Shown here one piece after another: positions 34,536-43,210 of a stretch of 64,000 nucleotides of DNA. Source of the stretch: an uncultured Bacteroidales bacterium. GTDB taxonomy: Bacteria; Bacteroidota; Bacteroidia; Bacteroidales; Bacteroidaceae. The DNA is taken from positions 1 through 64,000 of the forward strand of contig CADCAG010000017.1 of assembly GCA_902799355.1 (NCBI GenBank), given 5' to 3'. A model generated the notes under the pieces. That model saw only the letters and a list, made by a program, of their open reading frames with translations. It did not search any database and was not told the origin of the DNA. The stretch's first letter is position 1, and every line of letters begins with the position of its first letter. The position numbers and the translations under genes are program-made.

Positions 34536-34649
34536 CCATGTAAAAACTAAATTAATCAACCATAAACCTTAACCATTAAAAATCTCTTGTTATGAATTAG
34601 AGTATGAAACACTCTATAATCGATAGCGATTCGCCAATCTTTTATCGAC
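34536..34649 (-). ncRNA. Candidate small RNA on the minus strand
   Basis: A minus-strand TATCTTTG box (34654-34661) points into a gene-free region that ends at a bidirectional terminator at 34508-34535. A transcript of about 115-140 bases would result. The only frames in it are a few codons long. The plus-strand sequence at 34553-34590 resembles the leader usually seen before Prevotella SusC genes, and the frame stops at once (ATG AAT TAG), so the region may instead be a remnant of a lost SusC unit. Without transcript data this is only a candidate. Confidence 0.3.
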
Positions 34650-34653
34650 ATTG

Positions 34654-34661
34654 CAAAGATA
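34654..34661 (-). promoter_or_regulatory. Minus-strand promoter -7 box
   Basis: TATCTTTG when read on the minus strand. No protein gene lies downstream on that strand before the terminator. The -33 element is not clear. Confidence 0.4.
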
Positions 34662-34819
34662 ATTAATATTTTTTATATATAGGTTTAGATAACATTAAAT
34701 ATGGTTCAATTATCGTTAATTCTACGTTTTTTCGACCTCAAATATCGTTTTTCAAACCAAAATACACCCATTTAACATCTTTTTAACCACTAAAATTAGG
34801 TAAAATGAAAGAAAAAATA

Positions 34820-34827
34820 TACTTTTG
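34820..34827 (+). promoter_or_regulatory. Promoter -7 box for AraC-fusion regulator
   Basis: TACTTTTG fits TAnnTTTG. The start codon of the regulator is 22 bases further. The -33 region is A/T-rich without a clear TTTG. The rest of the 435-base stretch after trxB is A/T-rich and holds the palindromes, the terminator and the candidate small RNA. Confidence 0.5.
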
Positions 34828-34849
34828 TTTACGTTTTCAATAATAATAA

Positions 34850-35857
34850 ATGATTAGCAGTCATATCATATTCATCGGAATAATTGTTTTTTTAGTAACA
34901 ATTATCATCTATCAGAAGCTACACCAGCCTTCTCAGGACCCTCATTTCCCCCTTCCTGAGCACATTGGCCTGCGTGTCAGCAGCAATGATATCATGCATT
35001 TTCTGAAAGAAAGTAGTGAAAACGTCAAAACACTCTTGGAACACAGAGGTATTGAGTTTAAGATGAAGGTTGATCCAGAGAGTATGATGGGATGGATAGA
35101 TACAGAACTGTTAGACAGAATATTACTTCTGCTATTGTCAGATACTGCAAAGCGTCTGGATCAGAATGGAAAAGTTAATATCGCTGCCTATACCAATCAA
35201 GAATACGACAGCATCACCATCCGTATTAGTGATAATGGACCAAAGATGAGCGAGACAGGCCTACTCATCATCCACTACATGGTAGCCTACCATCGTGGAA
35301 CCATCAGAAATGAATACTTGGAACGGCAAGGAAACACCACCATAATAGAGCTGCCCATCAAAAAAGACGCCTATGAAGCGGAACAGTTGGAGAGTGAGAC
35401 CTCATCAGCCTTCCATATTCCTAGCAATATTGAGCTGCGCGTACCTACCATAGAGTTGCCCACTGGTTACGAAGAGGGCAACAGCAGTCTACGGGAAATC
35501 ATGCAAGCCCCCCACTCTGCCGACCAGGAATTTCTGCGACGTGCCGTCAAATGCATTAACGACCATATCAGTGAGACCGACTATGACCGTCAGACCTTCG
35601 CTTCTGATATGGGATGCAGCGTCAGTACCTTATATAATAAGATTCGTGAACTCACAGGCAAGAACATCAGTAACTTTGCCCGCGACATACGCATCAAGAC
35701 AGCCTGTAAGCTGGCCAAGGAGAATCCTGACCTGCGTGTTAGTGACATCGCCTACCAAGTAGGATTTAAAGATCCCAAATACTTTGCCACCTCCTTCAAG
35801 CGTGTCACGGGTATGCAGCCTAAAGAATATTTCCTACAGTTGAGAGGTAATGATTAG
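34850..35857 (+). CDS. Membrane regulator: kinase-like ATPase domain fused to AraC DNA-binding domain
   Basis: A 335-residue protein. One N-terminal membrane segment is at about 5-22. Residues about 45-180 look like a degenerate histidine-kinase ATPase domain: a helix with TELLDRILLLLLSD, then an ITIRISDNGPKMSE segment as the G1-like D-x-G box. Residues about 225-332 are an AraC-type double helix-turn-helix (FASDMGCSVSTLYNKI and VSDIAYQVGFKDPKYFATSFK). Both a histidine phospho-acceptor helix and a receiver domain are missing, and there is no periplasmic sensor. It appears to be a shortened hybrid two-component regulator that binds DNA while tethered to the membrane. Its target may be the convergent transporter or a lost polysaccharide locus. 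Confidence 0.7.
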   Translation: MISSHIIFIGIIVFLVTIIIYQKLHQPSQDPHFPLPEHIGLRVSSNDIMHFLKESSENVKTLLEHRGIEFKMKVDPESMMGWIDTELLDRILLLLLSDTAKRLDQNGKVNIAAYTNQEYDSITIRISDNGPKMSETGLLIIHYMVAYHRGTIRNEYLERQGNTTIIELPIKKDAYEAEQLESETSSAFHIPSNIELRVPTIELPTGYEEGNSSLREIMQAPHSADQEFLRRAVKCINDHISETDYDRQTFASDMGCSVSTLYNKIRELTGKNISNFARDIRIKTACKLAKENPDLRVSDIAYQVGFKDPKYFATSFKRVTGMQPKEYFLQLRGND

Positions 35858-37305
35858 CTGTTGACTTTCCCAGAAAACCAGAGACCGAGGAAGGTGAGGA
35901 AGCCGTTGAGCATCAGCAGTTCGTAGCCAAAACGATAACCCGTCAGTTGTCCTACAATCATGTCCAGCAGATAACAGACAATGGGAGATGCCACACAGAT
36001 GTATGGCACCAAACGGTCGTTGGTAGGACGTTTCGTCAGCAAGCCGAAAGCAAAGAGTCCCAACAGCGGGCCATAGGTATAGGAGCATAGAATATAGATA
36101 GCATCAATGACGCTAGTGGAATTGAGTACTCTAAATATCAGGATAAACACCACGAAGATGCCCGCCATAGCGATATGTACCCGACGGCGCAACCGCTCAT
36201 CGTCAGGTCGTCCACAGATATCCACACAGTAGCTGGTAGTCAGGGCCGTCAGGGCTGAGTCAGCACTGGAGAAGGCCGCCGCTACCATGCCCAGCATGAA
36301 AATGTATGATGTAAGAGGGCTGATGGAAGATGTCTGTTGAATGAATGCAGGCAACAGTTCGTCGCCTTTGACAGGCAAAGCAATTCCCTGCTGTTGATAC
36401 CACATGGTGAGGAGCACGCCCAACGACAGAAACAACAGATTAGCAGGCAGAAAAGCGACACCGTATGTACACATATCCTTTTGTGCGTCACGCAGAGAAC
36501 GGCATGTCAGGTTCTTCTGCATCATATCCTGATCCAGTCCCGTCATCACGATAGCAATGAAAGCACCACTAAGGAACTGTTTCCAGAAATACTGTTTGGA
36601 AAACCAGTCATCTAGCACAAAGACGCGTGACAGTTCACTATTCTTTATAGTCACCACTGCGTCACCCATTGTCATTCCTAAATCGCCCACCACCTTATAT
36701 ATAATAAGGAGTAAGGCACCAAACAGACACATAGTCTGTAGAACGTCGGTCCATACCAGTGTCTTGATGCCGCCTTGTCGAGTATATAACCAAATGAGGG
36801 CTGTCATTGCCACGACAACAACAGCAAACAGCCAACTATCATGTCCACCAGCAGTTTCCCCGCCAGCGCCACCTAATCCACACTCCATCAGTATCCAGCA
36901 CACCACATAGAAACGCACAGCAGCCCCCGTCATCTTCGATAGGAGGAAGAACGAGGCACCCGTCTTGTATGCTCTATGGCCGATGCGTTGCCCTAGATAG
37001 CTGTAGATAGTGGTCAGATTCAGACGATAGTAGAGCGGCAACAGCACAAAGGCAATAACCACATAACCCACGATGAAGCCCATACATGTCTGTAGGTATG
37101 TCATACCGATACTGTTCACCATGCCAGGAACAGAGATGAAAGTAATGCCAGAGATGGACGCACCCACCATACCTATAGCCACCATATACCATGGTGACTG
37201 TCTGTTGGCACGATAGAACGTCTCGTTTGTTGCCCGTCGTCCTGTCCATCGGCTAATGGCAAACAACAGGGCAAAATACAGCAATACAATGAGTATAGTT
37301 GTCAT
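35854..37305 (-). CDS. Sodium:solute symporter family protein
   Basis: A protein of about 483 residues from ATG 37305, with about 13 membrane segments. It matches the SSS family: an early FYRANRQSPWYMVAIGMVGASISGITFISVPG stretch and a later SSADSALTALTTSY, which is the conserved sodium-site region on the family's eighth to ninth helix. The substrate cannot be told from sequence. An alternative start at 37326 lies inside the promoter -7 box, so the downstream ATG is preferred. It overlaps the stop of the AraC-fusion gene tail to tail by three bases. Confidence 0.85.
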   Translation of the reverse strand: MTTILIVLLYFALLFAISRWTGRRATNETFYRANRQSPWYMVAIGMVGASISGITFISVPGMVNSIGMTYLQTCMGFIVGYVVIAFVLLPLYYRLNLTTIYSYLGQRIGHRAYKTGASFFLLSKMTGAAVRFYVVCWILMECGLGGAGGETAGGHDSWLFAVVVVAMTALIWLYTRQGGIKTLVWTDVLQTMCLFGALLLIIYKVVGDLGMTMGDAVVTIKNSELSRVFVLDDWFSKQYFWKQFLSGAFIAIVMTGLDQDMMQKNLTCRSLRDAQKDMCTYGVAFLPANLLFLSLGVLLTMWYQQQGIALPVKGDELLPAFIQQTSSISPLTSYIFMLGMVAAAFSSADSALTALTTSYCVDICGRPDDERLRRRVHIAMAGIFVVFILIFRVLNSTSVIDAIYILCSYTYGPLLGLFAFGLLTKRPTNDRLVPYICVASPIVCYLLDMIVGQLTGYRFGYELLMLNGFLTFLGLWFSGKVNS

Positions 37306-37314
37306 AATTGCTTG

Positions 37315-37322
37315 CAAAGGTA
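37315..37322 (-). promoter_or_regulatory. Minus-strand -7 box for the symporter
   Basis: Reads TACCTTTG on the minus strand, ten bases before the chosen start. It implies a very short leader. A -33 element is not clear, because a heptad repeat lies there. Confidence 0.5.
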
Positions 37323-37332
37323 GCAAAAAGAT

Positions 37333-37357
37333 AAGAGTTAAGAGTTAAGAGTTAAGA
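37333..37357. repeat. 7-base tandem repeat, AAGAGTT, three and a half units
   Basis: Three exact units of AAGAGTT and a partial fourth (AAGA) lie upstream of the symporter promoter. Confidence 0.85.
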
Positions 37358-37383
37358 AAAAAATGTAAGACAGATGTAATTTT

Positions 37384-37411
37384 CTTCATTCTTCATTCTT
37401 CATTATTCATT
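37384..37411. repeat. 7-base tandem repeat, CTTCATT, four units
   Basis: Three exact CTTCATT units and one ATTCATT unit lie just before the trpB2 -7 box. This is a different unit from the array 27 bases upstream in the same spacer. Confidence 0.85.
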
Positions 37412-37419
37412 AAATTATG

Positions 37420-37427
37420 TACCTTTG
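37420..37427 (+). promoter_or_regulatory. Promoter -7 box for trpB2
   Basis: TACCTTTG, with the start codon 35 bases on. The expected -33 position falls in the CTTCATT repeat and shows no TTTG. Confidence 0.65.
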
Positions 37428-37461
37428 CATGCGGTAATCACTAACCAACAAACAAGAAACA

Positions 37462-38826
37462 ATGACAAAACAGAAAAAATTCATCCTTCAGGAGAGTGAG
37501 ATTCCAACACAGTGGTACAACATCCAGGCCGACATGCCCAACAAGCCCATGCCGCCCATCCACCCTGCTACCAAGCAGCCCCTTGGCGTCGACGACTTGG
37601 CACACATCTTCCCTCGCGAATGCTGTGTGCAGGAGCTAGACACTGAGCACCGTTGGATAGACATTCCCGAGGACGTGCTTGAGAAGTACAAGTATTACCG
37701 TTCAACTCCGCTGGTACGTGCCTATGCACTGGAAGAGGCGCTGGGTACTCCTGCCCACATCTATTTCAAGAATGAGTCAACCAACCCGCTGGGTTCGCAT
37801 AAGATCAACTCTGCCCTGCCGCAGTGCTACTATGCCAAGCAGGAAGGAACTACCAATGTAACTACAGAGACTGGTGCTGGTCAGTGGGGTGCTGCCCTGA
37901 GCTATGCCGCCAAGATCTACGGACTGGACTGCGCAGTTTATCAGGTAAAGATTACCATGCAACAGAAACCTTACCGCAGCAGTATCATGCGTACCTTTGG
38001 CGCTGTCGTTGAGGGTTCGCCTTCGATGTCTACCCGTGCCGGTAAGGATATCCTCACCAAGGATCCCACCCACTCAGGTTCGCTGGGTACTGCCATCTCT
38101 GAGGCTGTAGAGTTGGCAACGACCACACCTAATTGTAAATATACGCTGGGCTCAGTACTGAACCACGTAGGTCTGCACCAGACCATTATAGGTTTGGAGG
38201 CTGAGAAGCAGATGCAGATGGCTGGCGAGTATCCCGACATCGTAATTGGCTGCTTCGGTGGTGGTTCTAACTTCGGTGGTATTGCTTTCCCCTTCATGCG
38301 TCATAATCTTCTCGACGGCAAGAATACAGAGTTCATTGCTGCAGAACCTGACAGTTGTCCTAAGCTGACACGCGGTCAGTTCCGTTATGACTTCGGTGAC
38401 GAGGCAGGCTATACTCCGCTGTTGCCTATGTACACACTGGGCCACAACTTCAAGCCAAGCAACATCCACGCTGGTGGTCTGCGCTACCACGGTGCTGGCA
38501 TGATTATCTCACAGCTGATTAAGGACGGCCTGATGCACGGTGTTGACATTCCTCAGCTCGAGACCTTCGAGGCTGGTATGCTTTTTGCACAGACTGAGGG
38601 TATCATCCCCGCTCCTGAGAGCTGCCACGCTATCGCTGCCACTATCCGCGAGGCCAAGAAGTGTAAGGAGTCTGGCGAGGAGAAGGTAATCCTCTTCAAC
38701 CTCTCTGGTCACGGACTGATTGACATGCCTAGCTACGACTCATTCATCAAGGGCGACCTGCAGAACTACACCGTTACCGACGAGATGATTGCCGCTAACC
38801 TGGCAGAACTGGATAAGCAACAATAA
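37462..38826 (+). CDS. trpB2: TrpB2-type tryptophan synthase beta chain
   Basis: A 454-residue PLP enzyme, which is the longer TrpB2 class (normal TrpB is about 400). K114 in NPLGSHKINSA is the Schiff-base lysine. ETGAGQWG is the catalytic E and G region, CFGGGSNFGG is the phosphate-binding loop, and FNLSGHG is the C-terminal signature. Classic TrpB enzymes carry the ETGAGQHG motif and pair with TrpA; TrpB2 enzymes lack the residues for TrpA contact and act alone on serine and indole or as phosphoserine-type enzymes. No trpA is next to it. The gene has its own promoter and terminator. Confidence 0.93.
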   Translation: MTKQKKFILQESEIPTQWYNIQADMPNKPMPPIHPATKQPLGVDDLAHIFPRECCVQELDTEHRWIDIPEDVLEKYKYYRSTPLVRAYALEEALGTPAHIYFKNESTNPLGSHKINSALPQCYYAKQEGTTNVTTETGAGQWGAALSYAAKIYGLDCAVYQVKITMQQKPYRSSIMRTFGAVVEGSPSMSTRAGKDILTKDPTHSGSLGTAISEAVELATTTPNCKYTLGSVLNHVGLHQTIIGLEAEKQMQMAGEYPDIVIGCFGGGSNFGGIAFPFMRHNLLDGKNTEFIAAEPDSCPKLTRGQFRYDFGDEAGYTPLLPMYTLGHNFKPSNIHAGGLRYHGAGMIISQLIKDGLMHGVDIPQLETFEAGMLFAQTEGIIPAPESCHAIAATIREAKKCKESGEEKVILFNLSGHGLIDMPSYDSFIKGDLQNYTVTDEMIAANLAELDKQQ

Positions 38827-38847
38827 ACTAACATTATACGTTAGACA

Positions 38848-38889
38848 AAAAAGACTGCGCTAACTCCTATCGAGTAGCGCAGTCTTTTT
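38848..38889. terminator. Bidirectional terminator between trpB2 and TonB-like receptor
   Basis: A perfect 15-bp stem (38848-38862 with 38875-38889), a 12-base loop, and T-runs in both directions. It serves the two convergent genes. Confidence 0.9.
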
Positions 38890-38909
38890 ATCTAAATACT
38901 TTTCACTTC

Positions 38910-41906
38910 TTAGAAGCGGCCAGGGCCACCGAAGCCACCGCCACCAGGACGTCCGCCACCGAAGCCGCCGCCAGGACCACCGAAACCGCCACCACGGCCA
39001 CCACGACCACCAGGGCCACCGAAGCCAGGACCACCCTGACCACGACGGTTGTTACCCAAGCCTCCGAACAAGTTCAGACGGTAGATGACGTGCAGCATTG
39101 CGTAGCTTGTGATAGCATTATATTCTGTATCAGTACGCTGCATAGCTGAGATAGCACGGCTGAAGGTAGACTGCTTTTTCAAGATATCATAGAACTGCAG
39201 CGACAGTGTCAGTGCGTTACCACGCAGGAACGACTGTGCAATCTGGGCATTCCAGATGAGTTCGTTGGTGTTCATAGCCTCATCATTATAACCACGACGG
39301 CTGTTCATATTCATATTGGTAGATAACTGAGTACCCCAAGGAGCAGTAACCATCACACTACCACCATAAGAGAATGTCCAGGTGTCGAGGTCGTTGTTGC
39401 TCTGCAGTTCACTGCGGGCATGCATATAGTCCAGAGAACCATTCAGTTCCAGCTCGAACCAACTGTTACGATAGCTGGCAGACAGGCGCTCACCATAGGT
39501 TGTAGAGCGTGTCACTGACTCCTGAGAATTCTGTCCCTGAAGGCTAACAAAACCTACATTATGAGCATAGCGCAAGGTCGTGAACGTGTTGACGTTGAAG
39601 TAGCCAGCAGAGTCGACAGATGTATTGAACATCACCATAGCGAAGGCATTCCAGTTGCCATTGATATTCTCTGGCCGTGTGGTGTTAACACCCGTCCTCT
39701 CATCATACGTTGTCATGTTGGAGATGCTGTTAGCAGTAGTCGAGAAGTTTGCATTCACCATCAAGCTACGCTGATAGCTCTGCCAATAGTTATTGTACTG
39801 GAAGCGCATGTTCTGTGTGAACGAAGGCTTCAAGCCAGGATTACCCTTGCGGATGTTCAGTGGATTCGAGTCGTCGGTGATGTCCAACAGGTCGGTCATC
39901 GACGGCTGACTGGTATTGGCACGGTAATTAATGCGCATCTGGCTAACATTCGAAATCTTCCAACGGAAGTCAGCTGTCGGAGCCCAGTTGGTCACGGTAC
40001 GCTCAATGTCGGAGTATTCTTTTCCTTGGTAGCGATAGTCGAGACGTGACTTCTGCGGCACCACCTGCATACCGATGTTAAGGTTGTATGCATCACGCAC
40101 CACGCGCAACATAACCTCGCCTGTATGTATATAGTTTTTGTATTCAGAGAATTGACTTAACTTATCAGACTTGTAATCCTCAAGAGGTGCACCGCCCATC
40201 AATGACAGATAGTCATCCCAGCCACGGAAAGAAGGAACCACGCTCATGAAGTCCCAGCCCTGATTACTCAGATCATAGGTTCCACGGTCGCTCTTGCTAT
40301 ACTTGTACTGGTACTGGTAAGAGAACTGCAGATAGGTACGACGCAGGATAGGCTCGCTATAGGTCAGACGGATACTGTAGTCCCAATTCTTGGTAGGTGT
40401 CACGGCATAGCGGTTGTTCTCCACGTCAGGAGTCAGAGTGCCATTGATGGCAGTATAATATTTTACCTGGTCATTAGAGAACGACTTGCTCATACCCTCG
40501 CTGTAGTTGGCACCCAGACGCAGGGTTATGTTACGTCCGTAATTATTGAGTTTGCGGTTATACTGTCCCCAGCCACCCACGCTCTTATTGTCGCTGTAAC
40601 TCAGGCTATTGTTGATATTGCTATTCTTGACGATGCTGTTACCGTCCTCGTCTTTCTCATCTTTAAGGATATCCAGCTGGCTCAATGGATCTGTAACCCC
40701 CTTGACTTTATAAGGATCCTTGCTGAAGGTAGCACTCGAGCCTTCTGTCAGTCCGTCATTTGAGTTGTAGTTGAACTGCGGACGGAACATGATATTGGTC
40801 ATAGAGTCTGGCGTCCACTCGATACGGAACTGGCCATTCCAACTGTTCGAGCGTGTGCTATTGTCGTTAAGACGATTGCTGAACGAGCTAACTGAAGAGC
40901 TCATGAAACTCTCGGAAGCCGTCTTGCTGACAGCAATACCATCACTGTGGTTCCAACGGATGCTACCATCCACCGTGATGAGGTCTGTCTTCTCGTAGTT
41001 CAGGTTCAGACCTGTCATCTTCGTAGCTGTCAAGCCCTGACGGCCACCACCGAAACGGCCACCGCCACCACCGAAGCCCATATCATTCACGTTGTTGGCA
41101 CTGGTCATAAGGAATGCCTTGAAGTCATCCTTCATCAAACCGCCAAAGATACGGCCTGCATAGCGATCCTTTGTACCTGCTGCCAGGTCGGCATTGACCA
41201 TGATACCCTTGTTCATACCCGTCTTGATACCAAAGTCAAGCACAGTCTCTTCCTCACCATCATCAATACCACTGACACGGGCCAGGTCGCTCTTCTGGTC
41301 ATAAGCACGCACGCGCTCAATGATGTTTGTCGGCAAGTTCTTCAGGGCGGTCTTGGTATCGCCGGTCATAAACTCCTTACCATCAACCTTAATCTTCTTT
41401 ACCTCTTTACCGTTGATGGTAATCTTACCATCGTCATCAACCTGGGCACCAGGCAGACGCTTCACCAATTCCTCAACAACAGAACCTTCTGGTGTGCGAT
41501 AGGCAGAAGCATTATATATAAAGGTGTCTGCCTTGACAATCACCTTAGATGCATTACCCGTCACAACGGTGTTCTTCAGCATGATAGCGTCAGGCTTCAG
41601 CTCCAACGTACCCAAGGCGACATCCTTGTCTTCAGATACGTTAATGCGCTTGGTATAAGGCTTGAAACCTACACATGTCACCTGCAGGATATAGGTGCCT
41701 GCCTTGGGTGCTGACACGCGGAACTTACCTTCCAGTGATGTCAGACCGCCCGTAACCAGTGTAGAGTCACTACGAAGCAGTTTAACTGTGGTCTGTGCTA
41801 CAGGCTCTTGGGAGTCGCTCTCGACTACCACACCGCTCACATGGCGCTGAGCCATCACTACCACATTACTTAATAAGAATAGTAGAATAAATAGTTGCTT
41901 TCTCAT
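38910..41906 (-). CDS. Outer-membrane TonB-like receptor with carboxypeptidase-like domain and Gly-rich tail
   Basis: A 998-residue protein. It has a signal peptide (cut near VMAQRH). Residues 22-100 form a carboxypeptidase regulatory-like domain (VSGVVVESDSQEPVAQTTVKLLRS). A plug-like domain follows with VVTGNASKVIVKADTF and the VEELVKRLPGAQVD segment. The rest is an outer-membrane beta barrel. An odd GFGGGGGRFGGGRQ insert comes early in the barrel, and a GRF-ending tail of about 50 residues made of G, R, P and F closes it. It fits the outer-membrane beta-barrel (OMP_b-brl) receptor families of Bacteroidetes. The ligand is unknown. The tail has no aromatic barrel end of the ordinary type. 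Confidence 0.8.
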   Translation of the reverse strand: MRKQLFILLFLLSNVVVMAQRHVSGVVVESDSQEPVAQTTVKLLRSDSTLVTGGLTSLEGKFRVSAPKAGTYILQVTCVGFKPYTKRINVSEDKDVALGTLELKPDAIMLKNTVVTGNASKVIVKADTFIYNASAYRTPEGSVVEELVKRLPGAQVDDDGKITINGKEVKKIKVDGKEFMTGDTKTALKNLPTNIIERVRAYDQKSDLARVSGIDDGEEETVLDFGIKTGMNKGIMVNADLAAGTKDRYAGRIFGGLMKDDFKAFLMTSANNVNDMGFGGGGGRFGGGRQGLTATKMTGLNLNYEKTDLITVDGSIRWNHSDGIAVSKTASESFMSSSVSSFSNRLNDNSTRSNSWNGQFRIEWTPDSMTNIMFRPQFNYNSNDGLTEGSSATFSKDPYKVKGVTDPLSQLDILKDEKDEDGNSIVKNSNINNSLSYSDNKSVGGWGQYNRKLNNYGRNITLRLGANYSEGMSKSFSNDQVKYYTAINGTLTPDVENNRYAVTPTKNWDYSIRLTYSEPILRRTYLQFSYQYQYKYSKSDRGTYDLSNQGWDFMSVVPSFRGWDDYLSLMGGAPLEDYKSDKLSQFSEYKNYIHTGEVMLRVVRDAYNLNIGMQVVPQKSRLDYRYQGKEYSDIERTVTNWAPTADFRWKISNVSQMRINYRANTSQPSMTDLLDITDDSNPLNIRKGNPGLKPSFTQNMRFQYNNYWQSYQRSLMVNANFSTTANSISNMTTYDERTGVNTTRPENINGNWNAFAMVMFNTSVDSAGYFNVNTFTTLRYAHNVGFVSLQGQNSQESVTRSTTYGERLSASYRNSWFELELNGSLDYMHARSELQSNNDLDTWTFSYGGSVMVTAPWGTQLSTNMNMNSRRGYNDEAMNTNELIWNAQIAQSFLRGNALTLSLQFYDILKKQSTFSRAISAMQRTDTEYNAITSYAMLHVIYRLNLFGGLGNNRRGQGGPGFGGPGGRGGRGGGFGGPGGGFGGGRPGGGGFGGPGRF

Positions 41907-42035
41907 TGTTATTAATGATTGATGTTTTGCTTTCTATGACGCACGAAACGTTGAAAAGTTTAACAATAACAGAAAAAAATGACCTAAATCTAACAATTAT
42001 ACCTCATTTTGTATACGACTTTGCCATATTTGTTG

Positions 42036-42043
42036 TAATTTTG
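42036..42043 (+). promoter_or_regulatory. Promoter -7 box for aroB
   Basis: TAATTTTG, 17 bases before the start. TTTG words lie at 42008 and 42020, but neither has the 19-21 base spacing. Confidence 0.55.
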
Positions 42044-42059
42044 CACCCAGTAAACCACC

Positions 42060-43124
42060 ATGGATCAACAAAAGGTAGTCATATCGCAAGATTTAGAACA
42101 GTCGCTCAGCCAAGCTTTGGTCGAGTGCGACTACGATCGTCTGTTCGTTTTGGTAGACAAGACGACAGAGAAATGCTGCCTACCCGAACTTATCTCATCC
42201 ATCAAACATCTGCCATCAGACATCGCCACCATCACCATCGGTGCCACTGACCAGCACAAGACGCTCGACACTGTGAGTCACGTATGGAGTGAACTGCAAC
42301 AGATGGGTGCCACACGCCACTCGTTGATGATTAATCTCGGTGGAGGCATGGTTACAGATTTAGGAGGTTTTGCCGCATCAACCTTCAAGCGCGGTATACA
42401 TTATATTAATATACCTACGACCCTGCTATCCATGGTCGATGCCTCTGTAGGCGGCAAGACCGGCATCAACTTCGGGGGACTGAAGAACGAGATTGGCGTT
42501 TTCAACAATGCCGACTGTGTCATTCTGGACACCGAATTCCTGAAGACCCTCGACCGGGAGAACATTCTCTCTGGCTATGCAGAGATGCTGAAGCACGGTC
42601 TGATTGACAGCGAGGAGCATTGGGCAGAGATACTAGGTAATCTAGAGGATTTAGAATGTCTAGATAATCTAGAAAGACTAGCCACTTTGGTTGCCAAGAG
42701 TGTCGCTGTCAAGCAGCGTATCGTCACGGAGGATCCTACAGAGAAAGGGTTGCGCAAAGCGCTTAACCTGGGGCATACCGCTGGGCACGCCTTTGAGTCG
42801 CTGGCACTGGAGCGTACACCTATCCTGCACGGCTTTGCCGTAGCCTACGGATTGGTCGTCGAACTCTACCTGTCATGTGCAAAGACAGGCTTCCCCACCG
42901 ACAAGATGCGACAGACGGTACAGTTTATCAAAGAGCACTATGGCAAGATGAACATCACCTGTGATGACTACCCCCATCTGCTGGAGCTCATGCATCACGA
43001 CAAGAAAAACGAAGGTAGTGCCATCAACTTCACCCTGCTGGCTGACATCGGTGATCTACGTATCAACCAAACTGCTACAGAGGAGGAGATTAAGGAGGCG
43101 CTCGACTTCTATAGAGAGTATTAG
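42060..43124 (+). CDS. aroB: 3-dehydroquinate synthase
   Basis: A 354-residue protein of the normal length. NAD site GGGMVTDLGGF at about 98-108, then PTTLLSMVDASVGGKTGIN and a metal site with E at SGYAEMLKHGLI. GHTAGHAFE and HGFAVAYG supply the zinc histidines. It makes 3-dehydroquinate for aromatic amino-acid synthesis. It has its own promoter between two minus-strand genes. Confidence 0.95.
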   Translation: MDQQKVVISQDLEQSLSQALVECDYDRLFVLVDKTTEKCCLPELISSIKHLPSDIATITIGATDQHKTLDTVSHVWSELQQMGATRHSLMINLGGGMVTDLGGFAASTFKRGIHYINIPTTLLSMVDASVGGKTGINFGGLKNEIGVFNNADCVILDTEFLKTLDRENILSGYAEMLKHGLIDSEEHWAEILGNLEDLECLDNLERLATLVAKSVAVKQRIVTEDPTEKGLRKALNLGHTAGHAFESLALERTPILHGFAVAYGLVVELYLSCAKTGFPTDKMRQTVQFIKEHYGKMNITCDDYPHLLELMHHDKKNEGSAINFTLLADIGDLRINQTATEEEIKEALDFYREY

Positions 43125-43164
43125 GAAAACTACTACCTATTAAATTTGCTAATTAACCAAGTGT

Positions 43165-43194
43165 ATAGGGCCTATCCGTGAGGACAGACCCTAT
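43165..43194. terminator. Terminator-like hairpin after aroB
   Basis: A 6-bp outer stem (43165-43170 with 43189-43194) with an inner TCC/GGA stem. T-rich on both sides. It is weak. Confidence 0.45.
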
Positions 43195-43210
43195 TTAATT
43201 GGTATTTAGC

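Noticed and set aside
38920..39060. Repeat array at the end of the receptor gene
   Set aside because: It encodes the Gly-rich tail in frame, so it is not an array or mobile element.
40947..41714. 255-codon plus-strand frame opposite the receptor gene
   Set aside because: It mirrors the receptor frame, has no start context or protein pattern, and is a shadow.
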